The notes under the pieces were generated by a model, which was not told the origin of the DNA, did not search any database, and worked only from the letters and a program-made list of their open reading frames with translations. From an uncultured Nitrososphaerota archaeon (GTDB lineage Bacteria; Bacillota; Clostridia; Oscillospirales; Ruminococcaceae): a DNA stretch of 9,416 nucleotides. The DNA lies in contig CAKXAF010000048.1 in assembly GCA_934869045.1 (NCBI GenBank), positions 2,675-12,090 of the forward strand, read 5' to 3'. Position numbers and translations under genes: made by a program. Shown here piece after piece: positions 4,259 to 9,416 of the stretch. Each line of letters opens with the position of its first letter. The stretch's first letter is position 1.

Positions 4259-6712
4259 TTACTGTACTCGAACCTTGGCAGCCAGCCGCTGAGGCTCATA
4301 GTAGGGCTTCACCAGCATAAAGACCATGAAGGCGACAATCGCGAAGGCTGCGGCAGAGCCGACGATGCTGCCCGAGCCGGTGAAAAGCGTCCCCAGCTGA
4401 TATACGGCCAACGATACCGCATAGGCGAACACGCACTGGTAGCCAATGGCGAAGAACGTCCACTTGGCGGAGTTCATTTCGCGCTTGATCGCGCCCATAG
4501 CCGCAAAGCAGGGAGCGCACAGCAGGTTAAAGATTAGGAAGGAGTAGGCGGAGAGGGGAGTGAATACCGTTTGCATATTGCTCCAGATCTGCCAGCCGTT
4601 TTCCGCGACCTCGTCAAAGCCTCCGAAGAGCACGCCAAAGGTGCTGACAACATTTTCCTTGGCAATCAGGCCGGTGATCGTCGCCACTGCGCTCTGCCAG
4701 TTACCCCAGCCGAGAGGGGTGAAGATCCAGGCGATCGCTCCGCCGATGACTGCGAGAATGGAGTTGTTTAGGTCGCTGACCATACCGAAGCTCCCATCCT
4801 CAAAGCCAAAGCCCTGCAGGAACCATAGGATAATAGCCGACAGCAGGATGATGGTACCCGCTTTTTTGATAAAGGACCAGGCCCGCTCCCACATGCTGCG
4901 CAGAACGTTGCCTATAGTGGGCAGATGGTAGGACGGTAGTTCCATGACAAAGGGAGCAGGATCGCCGGCAAACATCCTGGTTTTCTTCAGCATGATGCCG
5001 GAAAGAATGATGGCCGCGATTCCGATGAAGTAGGCGCTGGGCGCGACCCACCAGGCTCCGCCGAACAGCGCGCCCGCAATCAGCGCAATGATGGGCAGCT
5101 TCGCGCCGCAGGGAATAAAGGTGGTAGTCATAATGGTCATCCTGCGGTCGCGTTCATTCTCAATGGTTCGACTGGCCAAGATACCGGGGATGCCGCAGCC
5201 GGTACCGATGAGCCTGGGGATAAAGGATTTGCCGGAGAGTCCGAATTTACCGAACATCCGGGCCAAAACCAAAACAAATCGGGCCATGTAGCCGCAGCTT
5301 TCCAGAAAAGCCAAGAAGAGGAAGAGCACCAGCATCTGGGGTACAAACCCAAGCACCGCTCCAACGCCCCCGACAATTCCGTCCAGAAGCAGTCCCTGCA
5401 GCCACTCTGCACAGTTGATGCTCTCAAGCCAGCTGCCAAGAAGGATTGGAATGCCGGGAACCCAGATGCCATATTCAGCAGGAGCCGGTTCCTCGGTATC
5501 TGCTACATCCAGATAGCTCTCATATGTAACTGGAATCTCTTTTTCTACATTTCCGTCGTCGTCATAGAGGTAAGCGGTCGCTGTGACATCCGCAGCCTTA
5601 TCAGCAATCAGGACGGTTTTGCCATCCGCGGACTGTTCCTCGTCCACAGCTCCCGCCTCTGCCGCGGCCTCCAGAAAGGCATCTTTCATGGCGCCGGGCT
5701 CCATATATGCGTCGGCCGCCTCGGAATAGGCGGAGGAGCCGATGCCAAAGAGGTGCCAGCCGTCGCCGAAGACCCCGTCGTTGGCCCAGTCGGTCGCCCA
5801 GGCGCCGACTGTGGTGACTGATACAAAATAGACGACGAACATGACCACGGCAAAGATGGGAAGTGCAGCCCAGCGGTTGGTCACGACCTTGTCGATCTTG
5901 TCGGAGGTGGTAATCTTTCCTGCGCTCCTTTTCCGGTAGCAGCCCTTCATCAGGGATGCGATATAGATGTATCGCTCGTTGGTGATGATGCTCTCCGCGT
6001 CGTCGTCACATTTTTCTTCAGCGGCCTTGATGTCCGCTTCGATGTGCTCCAGGATCTCCTGGCTCAGATTCAGCTGAGAAAGGACCTTTTCATCCCGTTC
6101 AAATAGCTTGACAGCGTACCAGCGCTGCTGTTCAGCGGAGACCGTGTGAAGGGCGGCCTCCTCGATGTGCGCGATGGCATGTTCTACCGCTCCGGAGAAG
6201 GTATGCATGGGGACGGTTTTAGTGGATTTGGCGGCCTCAACAGCCGCTTCCGCCGCCGCCATGATACCGTCGCCTTTCAGCGCTGAGATTTCGACGATTT
6301 TACATCCCAGATTCCGGGAAAGCTCCGCGATATCAATTTTATCGCCGTTTTTCTTGACGACATCCATCATGTTGATGGCAATAACTACCGGGATGCCAAG
6401 TTCGGTCAGCTGGGTGGTCAGATACAGGTTCCGTTCCAGGTTGGTACCGTCCACAATGTTTAGAATGGCATCCGGCCTTTCGCCGATCAGGTAGTTCCGT
6501 GCCACCACTTCCTCCAGTGTGTACGGGGAAAGGGAATAGATACCGGGAAGGTCGGTAATCGTAACTCCGTCGTGCTTTTTCAGCTTTCCTTCCTTTTTTT
6601 CAACCGTGACGCCGGGCCAATTCCCCACAAATTGGTTGGAACCAGTGAGTGCATTGAACAGGGTGGTTTTGCCACTGTTCGGATTGCCCGCCAAAGCAAT
6701 TCTCAAATCCAT
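4259..6712 (-). CDS. feoB: Ferrous iron transport protein B (FeoB)
   Basis: FeoB is the GTPase-gated Fe2+ transporter of the cytoplasmic membrane; this copy has 817 residues. The N-terminal G domain shows G1 GNPNSGKTT (9-17), G2 around T36 (PGVTVEKKEGK), G3 DLPG (54-57), G4 NMMD (114-117) and G5 SALKG (143-147). A helical GDI-like spacer follows to about 280, then the membrane part starts at WAALPIFAVVMFVVYFV. Two Gate-type regions carry GTGCGIPG (503-510) and PCGAKLP (534-540), and a late LCAPCFAAMG (731-740). The first extracytoplasmic loop (about 305-425) is unusually long and acidic. A start at ATG 6712 is supported by GAGAGGAT upstream. It lies 78 bases after feoA2; that gap holds a hairpin and an iron-box-like site. 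Function is certain at family level. Confidence 0.97.
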   Translation of the reverse strand: MDLRIALAGNPNSGKTTLFNALTGSNQFVGNWPGVTVEKKEGKLKKHDGVTITDLPGIYSLSPYTLEEVVARNYLIGERPDAILNIVDGTNLERNLYLTTQLTELGIPVVIAINMMDVVKKNGDKIDIAELSRNLGCKIVEISALKGDGIMAAAEAAVEAAKSTKTVPMHTFSGAVEHAIAHIEEAALHTVSAEQQRWYAVKLFERDEKVLSQLNLSQEILEHIEADIKAAEEKCDDDAESIITNERYIYIASLMKGCYRKRSAGKITTSDKIDKVVTNRWAALPIFAVVMFVVYFVSVTTVGAWATDWANDGVFGDGWHLFGIGSSAYSEAADAYMEPGAMKDAFLEAAAEAGAVDEEQSADGKTVLIADKAADVTATAYLYDDDGNVEKEIPVTYESYLDVADTEEPAPAEYGIWVPGIPILLGSWLESINCAEWLQGLLLDGIVGGVGAVLGFVPQMLVLFLFLAFLESCGYMARFVLVLARMFGKFGLSGKSFIPRLIGTGCGIPGILASRTIENERDRRMTIMTTTFIPCGAKLPIIALIAGALFGGAWWVAPSAYFIGIAAIILSGIMLKKTRMFAGDPAPFVMELPSYHLPTIGNVLRSMWERAWSFIKKAGTIILLSAIILWFLQGFGFEDGSFGMVSDLNNSILAVIGGAIAWIFTPLGWGNWQSAVATITGLIAKENVVSTFGVLFGGFDEVAENGWQIWSNMQTVFTPLSAYSFLIFNLLCAPCFAAMGAIKREMNSAKWTFFAIGYQCVFAYAVSLAVYQLGTLFTGSGSIVGSAAAFAIVAFMVFMLVKPYYEPQRLAAKVRVQ

Positions 6713-6749
6713 GATTTCGGATCCTCTCTTTCGTGATTGAAATGATAAG

Positions 6750-6763
6750 TAAGCTAAGGCTAA
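6750..6763. promoter_or_regulatory. Iron-box-like operator B between feoA2 and feoB
   Basis: Read on the minus strand this is TTAGC-CTTA-GCTTA, one arm mismatch from TTAGC-N4-GCTAA. A 12-base palindrome TTTTGATCAAAA (6765-6776) lies beside it. A possible but weak promoter (TTGATC, 17 bases, TACTTA on the minus strand) overlaps the site. It suggests feoB may have an extra regulated start. Confidence 0.45.
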
Positions 6764-6773
6764 CTTTTGATCA

Positions 6774-6798
6774 AAAAATAAGAAAGCTCCTTATTTTT
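6774..6798 (-). terminator. AT-rich hairpin over the feoA2 stop codon
   Basis: On the minus strand AAAAATAAG pairs perfectly with CTTATTTTT around a 7-base loop, and the stem runs into further T. The stem includes the TAA stop of feoA2. The stem is almost all A-T, so it could be only a partial terminator or pause that lowers transcription into feoB. Confidence 0.35.
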
Positions 6799-7024
6799 CT
6801 GACGATTCCACTTCGATCATATCTGCGTCCGCCTTCCGAATGGAAAGCTCGTAACCCCGGATCGTGACCTCGATCGGATCGCCAAGGGGCGCCACCTTGC
6901 GGACATGGACGTCAACACCTTTCGTGATCCCCATATCCATGATGCGGCGCTTGACGGCTCCTTCCCCGTGAAGCTTGACAACCTTGACCGAATCGCCGAT
7001 CTTCACCTGCCTAAGTGTTTTCAT
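6791..7024 (-). CDS. feoA: Ferrous iron transport protein A (FeoA), second copy
   Basis: This 77-residue SH3-like cytoplasmic protein belongs to the FeoA family, which binds or modulates FeoB. The conserved pattern is clear: LRQVKIGDSVKVVKLHGEGAVKRRIMDMGITKGVDVHV, then APLGDPIEVTIRGYELSIRKADADMIEV. The 'GDP.E....GY.LS.RK..A..I' ending is canonical for FeoA. The ATG has GGAGG eight bases upstream. It lies between feoA1 (37-base gap) and feoB (78-base gap), in the same direction. The two FeoA copies are quite different in sequence, so they are not a recent tandem duplication. Confidence 0.94.
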   Translation of the reverse strand: MKTLRQVKIGDSVKVVKLHGEGAVKRRIMDMGITKGVDVHVRKVAPLGDPIEVTIRGYELSIRKADADMIEVESSEK

Positions 7025-7061
7025 ACGGTATGTCCTCCTTTAACCGATTTGGATACTCCTG

Positions 7062-7274
7062 TCAGATGATGATTTTCTGCGCCATTTCCTTGCTGATTGC
7101 CACGCGCGCTTCCTTAACATTGACAATGACACTGCCACCCAGGGTGGTGATAACGGTGACGTTTCCGCCGGCAACAAATCCGAGATTTTCCAGATGTTTT
7201 CTCACTTCCGGCTTTCCGCCGACCTTTTTAATGGTGTTTTCTTCTCCAACATTTGCGAGCGTCAACGGCATCAT
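7062..7274 (-). CDS. feoA: FeoA-domain protein, first copy
   Basis: This 70-residue FeoA-family SH3-like protein shows MPLTLANVGEENTIKKVGGKPEVRKHLENLGFVAGGNVTVI, then GGSVIVNVKEARVAISKEMAQKI. It lacks the 'GDPIE...GY.LS' form of the second copy and ends 'VKEARVAI...MAQKI', a pattern of the divergent FeoA copy common in Clostridia. It may be a regulator or partner of FeoB; its distinct role is unknown. Two adjacent ATGs (7274 and 7271) are both reachable from AAGGA upstream. It is the first gene of the feo operon. A promoter at 7357-7385 and two iron boxes lie ahead of it. Confidence 0.9.
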   Translation of the reverse strand: MMPLTLANVGEENTIKKVGGKPEVRKHLENLGFVAGGNVTVITTLGGSVIVNVKEARVAISKEMAQKIII

Positions 7275-7292
7275 AATTCGTCCTTTCTTAAG

Positions 7293-7306
7293 TTAGCATA
7301 TGCTAA
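7293..7306. promoter_or_regulatory. Iron-box operator C (perfect TTAGCATATGCTAA)
   Basis: A perfect 14-base palindrome, identical to the one at 7441-7454, lies in the feoA1 leader just before the ribosome site. With its twin it defines the arm pattern TTAGC...GCTAA. Such dyads resemble the sites of DtxR/MntR-family regulators. Confidence 0.7.
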
Positions 7307-7327
7307 TACGCAAGGTTAAAATAAAGG

Positions 7328-7341
7328 TTAGCCAAAACTAA
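7328..7341. promoter_or_regulatory. Iron-box-like operator D (TTAGCCAAAACTAA)
   Basis: TTAGC-CAAA-ACTAA has one arm mismatch to the perfect boxes. It is extended on both sides to GGTTAG-N6-CTAACC (7326-7343). It begins about nine bases past the predicted feoA1 transcription start, a position suited to blocking the promoter. Confidence 0.6.
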
Positions 7342-7356
7342 CCACTGCTATATATA

Positions 7357-7385
7357 AGGATACGCACTTTTCCTCCTTTTGTCAA
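7357..7385 (-). promoter_or_regulatory. Promoter of the feo operon
   Basis: On the minus strand a perfect TTGACA (plus 7380-7385) is followed by a 17-base spacer and TATCCT (plus 7357-7362, 4 of 6 to consensus). The start would be near 7350, leaving a leader of about 75 bases that contains operators D and C. A second TTGACA on the minus strand lies at 7430-7435 next to operator E, without a good -10. Confidence 0.55.
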
Positions 7386-7440
7386 GAGGTTTTTCTCAAA
7401 GATTTTTATTCAGGAATATTTTCGGCATTTTGTCAAAAGA

Positions 7441-7454
7441 TTAGCATATGCTAA
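7441..7454. promoter_or_regulatory. Iron-box operator E (perfect TTAGCATATGCTAA)
   Basis: This is the second perfect copy of the 14-base palindrome. It lies in the divergent region between feoA1 and the regulator gene, about 80 bases before the regulator's predicted start and immediately upstream of a minus-strand TTGACA. It could serve either direction, or aid looping with C and D. Confidence 0.65.
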
Positions 7455-7492
7455 CAACTGGCTTGTACAGTTTTTCTTCCTGGCGCAACCGC

Positions 7493-7521
7493 TTGAAAAA
7501 TTCATAAACTTATGGTATCTT
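7493..7521 (+). promoter_or_regulatory. Promoter of the DtxR-family regulator gene
   Basis: TTGAAA (7493-7498), a 17-base spacer and TATCTT (7516-7521) give a plausible sigma-A promoter with a start near 7528. The leader of about 24 bases carries GGAGGAG at 7541-7547. No iron box overlaps it; the nearest is operator E, about 40 bases upstream of the -35. Confidence 0.45.
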
Positions 7522-7551
7522 GGAAATAATGCAGGGGATAGGAGGAGTTTT

Positions 7552-7914
7552 ATGCATTTGCAGGAATCCGGCGAAATGTATTTGGAGACCATCCTGGTTT
7601 TGTCCCGAAAAAGCAACGCGGTCCGATCGGTGGACGTCAGCGAATATATGGGATTTTCTAAGCCCAGTGTCAGCCGCGCCATCGGCATTTTAAAGCAGGG
7701 CGGCTACGTGATCATGGATGAAGAAGGCTTTTTGGCGCTGACCGAGACAGGAATGGAGATTGCTGGCAAAATTTATGAGCGGCACCAGCTGTTGACAGAA
7801 TTTTTGACGCGGCTGGGCGTTTCTGAAGAAACGGCGGCGGCGGATGCCTGCAAGATCGAGCACGATATCAGTGACGAATCCTTTGAGGCAATTAAACGGC
7901 ATGCCGGAAGATAA
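7552..7914 (+). CDS. DtxR/MntR-family metal-dependent transcriptional regulator, probably Fe2+-sensing
   Basis: This 120-residue repressor-type protein has an N-terminal winged helix (VRSVDVSEYMGFSKPSVSRAIGILKQGGYV, residues 24-53; wing DEEGFLALTETG) and a dimerisation/metal domain (IYERHQLLTEFLTRLGV to the end). Aligned by eye with DtxR and MntR, the metal ligands are M9 (in EMYLETI), C100, E103 and H104 (in ACKIEHDIS) with H78. Met plus Cys is the DtxR/IdeR iron-type set; MntR has Asp and Glu at those places. It has no C-terminal SH3-like domain and is shorter than MntR (about 140 residues). The ATG is supported by GGAGGAG. It is divergent from the feo operon and near five TTAGC-N4-GCTAA boxes, so it is very likely their regulator, repressing feo when iron is plentiful. 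The regulator-box pairing is inference. Confidence 0.88.
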   Translation: MHLQESGEMYLETILVLSRKSNAVRSVDVSEYMGFSKPSVSRAIGILKQGGYVIMDEEGFLALTETGMEIAGKIYERHQLLTEFLTRLGVSEETAAADACKIEHDISDESFEAIKRHAGR

Positions 7915-7950
7915 AAAATTCCCGGAGGCATTTCTGCTTCCGGGAATTTT
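7915..7950. terminator. Bidirectional terminator between the regulator and aldose epimerase genes
   Basis: AAAATTCCCGGAGGC (7915-7929) pairs with GCTTCCGGGAATTTT (7936-7950) with one G-U pair and a loop ATTTCT. It begins on the base after the regulator's stop. On the plus strand it ends in TTTTGTTTT; on the minus strand it ends in a run of T as well. It therefore serves both convergent genes. Confidence 0.88.
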
Positions 7951-7953
7951 GTT

Positions 7954-8832
7954 TTATTCCAGAGTGATGCCAAAAGCCGCTTCAAAGGTATCTCCGGCGG
8001 AAAGGAGCCGGAGCCCTTCCTTTTCTTCAAAAGCACCGGAATCACCTTTTGTGGAGTCTACCCCGAACCAGGGCTCAATGCAGACGTAGGGACCGTCGTT
8101 CCGGCAGGACCAGATCCCCAGATCCGGAAATCCGGTGAAATCGACACGGACGCTGCGGCCGCCTTCCTCTGAGGAAAGTTCCACCCAAGTGGAAGCCAGA
8201 TCCTTCAGAATCACGGCGTCATCGTAGAACATACCGTGGGTCAGCTCTTTTTCCGCCCGGTCATCCAGGAAGACCCGGGACTCTCCGCAGAGAAGCCCGT
8301 CGCGTTTGATGCGGCGGAGAAGCGACTCCGGTTTTTCAAACCGCAGCGAATAATCGGTGAACTCTTTCCCAGGTTCCAGCGGGCAGTTGAAGGCCGGATG
8401 GCCGCCAACGGAGAAAGGCATATCTTCCTCCCCGGTGTTCCGGACACGAAAGCCCTCATGAAGGACGTTTCCGGAAATGGTGTAAAAAACCTCCAGTACA
8501 AAGGAGAACGGGTACTGCGCTCTGGTATGGCTGTTGTCGGTGATGCGGAAGGTCAGGGTATCCTCTGTCTGTCCGGCCAGCTCAAATTCCATCTTCCGGG
8601 CAAATCCGTGGGGGCCCATTTCGTAAGTTTTTCCCTTCCAGGTATACCGTCCGTCCGGGAGCCCGCCGATGATGGGGAAGAGGATAGGGGACTGCCCGGT
8701 CCAGTAGGCGGGGTCGCCCTGCCAAAGATATTCCCATCCGTCACAGCGGATGCTTTTCAGTTCTGCGCCCAAGGTGTCCACGCGGATTTCAATGCGGTCC
8801 TTTTTGAGGGTGTGGATCATGGAAATTACCAT
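7954..8832 (-). CDS. Aldose 1-epimerase family protein (LacX-like mutarotase)
   Basis: This 292-residue cytoplasmic beta-sandwich protein of the galactose mutarotase superfamily would interconvert alpha and beta anomers of a hexose or hexose phosphate; its substrate is not evident. The family's key residues are present: H75 in GPHGFARK, H145 in VGGHPAFNCPL and the catalytic-type E253 in CIEPWFG. Other LacX-subfamily signs are ELKSI...EYLWQGDPAYW near the start, ILFPIIGGLPDG, and FPDLGIWS near the end. Length is normal for the group. The start is ambiguous: ATG 8832 has AAGAAAGG only one base away, while ATG 8820 has it 13 bases away. The shared family N terminus favours residue 5 or later, so 8820 is possible. 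It stands alone, with a promoter at 8873-8901 and the shared terminator at 7915-7950. Confidence 0.9.
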   Translation of the reverse strand: MVISMIHTLKKDRIEIRVDTLGAELKSIRCDGWEYLWQGDPAYWTGQSPILFPIIGGLPDGRYTWKGKTYEMGPHGFARKMEFELAGQTEDTLTFRITDNSHTRAQYPFSFVLEVFYTISGNVLHEGFRVRNTGEEDMPFSVGGHPAFNCPLEPGKEFTDYSLRFEKPESLLRRIKRDGLLCGESRVFLDDRAEKELTHGMFYDDAVILKDLASTWVELSSEEGGRSVRVDFTGFPDLGIWSCRNDGPYVCIEPWFGVDSTKGDSGAFEEKEGLRLLSAGDTFEAAFGITLE

Positions 8833-8872
8833 GCCTTTCTTTGTTAAAAATTAAACAACGTTCTTCAAAATT

Positions 8873-8901
8873 ATTGTAGCACAGAATTGCCGGAAAGTCT
8901 A
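8873..8901 (-). promoter_or_regulatory. Extended -10 promoter of the aldose epimerase gene
   Basis: On the minus strand TAGACT (plus 8896-8901), a 17-base spacer and TACAAT (plus 8873-8878) are preceded by TGC, forming an extended -10. The region 8833-8973 otherwise holds no gene and no clear terminator for the antiporter upstream. Confidence 0.5.
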
Positions 8902-8973
8902 CGATTTTTTTAAAAGCCGGAAAATTTTTTGGAAAGGAAAAAGATTCCGCCCTTTGACAATTTTGGAAAATAC

Positions 8974-9416
8974 TCAGTCCGTGGGTTCATAAAGGGGTTC
9001 GTCAGGCGCATCGCCCGCCGAAGGCTGCTTTTTGTAAAGGAGTTTCAGCACGATTGGCGTCGAAATGGAGGAGACAATAATTAAGAGGATTACCGATGTA
9101 AAAAGCAGCGGATCCATCAGCCCGACGGCCAGCCCCTTCTGTGAAACGATCAGGGCCACTTCGCCGCGGGTCATCATCCCTACGCCGATTTTCAGGGAAT
9201 CCGGGAAACTGAACCGGCAGATCCGCGCCATGAGCCCGCATCCGATCACTTTTGTGATCAGGCCCACCAGAATAAAAGCGACGGAAAATCCCACCAGCGC
9301 CCAAGTCATCCCCTTGATCTCCGTTTTCAGGCCGATGCTGGCGAAAAAGATCGGTCCGAACAGCATGTAGGAACTGACATCCATTTTTTCAGCGATGTAA
9401 TCGGAGGATTTGATGC
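8974..9416 (-). CDS. CPA2-family monovalent cation:proton antiporter, C-terminal part (5' end outside window)
   Basis: This is the last 147 or so residues of a Na+/H+ (or K+/H+) antiporter of the KefB/NapA/GerN type in the cytoplasmic membrane. Diagnostic segments are LFGPIFFASIGLKTEI, then a helix (WALVGFSVAFILVGLITKVIGCGLMARI). Next comes FPDSLKIGVGMMTRGEVALIVSQKGLAVGLMDPLLFTSVILLIIVSSISTPIVLKLLYKK. The GxGMxxRGEVALIV motif is typical of the NapA-like branch. The reading frame stays open to the window edge (IKSSDYIAEK just before the internal ATG), so the ATG at 9384 is not the real start. The protein ends soon after the last helix with a short acidic tail and no TrkA-N domain. Ion specificity cannot be told from this part. 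Confidence 0.9.
   Translation of the reverse strand, partial: IKSSDYIAEKMDVSSYMLFGPIFFASIGLKTEIKGMTWALVGFSVAFILVGLITKVIGCGLMARICRFSFPDSLKIGVGMMTRGEVALIVSQKGLAVGLMDPLLFTSVILLIIVSSISTPIVLKLLYKKQPSAGDAPDEPLYEPTD

Noticed and set aside
3929..4537. 202-codon plus-strand frame across the Cys-rich gene and the feoB end
   Set aside because: It is antisense to FeoB and the FeoB-associated protein, with no recognisable domain and no ribosome site.
8236..8847. 203-codon plus-strand frame inside the aldose epimerase gene
   Set aside because: It is antisense to a gene with conserved active-site residues, and its own translation shows no family pattern.
1..9416. CRISPR array or insertion sequence
   Set aside because: No regularly spaced repeats and no transposase-like frame are visible anywhere in the window.

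Overview
This window looks like chromosomal DNA of a moderately GC-rich Clostridia (Bacillota), probably a gut Oscillospirales/Ruminococcaceae-type anaerobe. That reading is inferred from the gene families present: an archaeal-type phosphoglycerate mutase, a DUF6774 small protein, a feoA-feoA-feoB cluster with a FeoB-associated Cys-rich protein, and DUF2325/DUF3793 neighbours. Strong Shine-Dalgarno sites (GGAGG types) and sigma-A-like promoters fit the same assignment. No species is claimed.

Left part (1-2458, + strand): an ApgM-type phosphoglycerate mutase / proposed homoserine kinase is followed by a YitT-family membrane protein broken by an internal deletion plus frameshift, then a small DUF6774 protein. 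Next come tRNA-Pro(GGG) with its own promoter and a very long terminator hairpin (2483-2653), and a clearly AT-rich GNAT acetyltransferase with its own promoter (2769-3274). The GNAT gene abuts the truncated end of a DUF3793 pseudogene, so this stretch looks like a small foreign insertion.

Central part (3291-7274, - strand): this is a ferrous iron uptake locus. In transcription order it holds feoA1, feoA2, feoB (817 aa with an unusually large extracytoplasmic loop) and a FeoB-associated Cys-rich membrane protein. A DUF2325 protein and a frameshifted, truncated DUF3793 gene follow, probably from their own promoter. Divergent from feoA1 at 7552-7914 (+) is a short DtxR/MntR-family regulator. 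It carries the Met/Cys/Glu/His metal-ligand set of iron-sensing DtxR/IdeR rather than the Mn-sensing set of MntR. Five copies of a TTAGC-N4-GCTAA palindrome lie upstream of feoA1 (two), upstream of the regulator (one), between feoA2 and feoB (one) and over the DUF2325 promoter (one). The window therefore shows a compact candidate iron regulon: regulator, operator set, transporter and accessory genes.

Right part (7915-9416): a bidirectional terminator separates the regulator from a convergent aldose 1-epimerase-family gene (- strand, with its own extended -10 promoter). Beyond it is the 3' part of a CPA2 Na+/H+ (or K+/H+) antiporter whose start lies outside the window.
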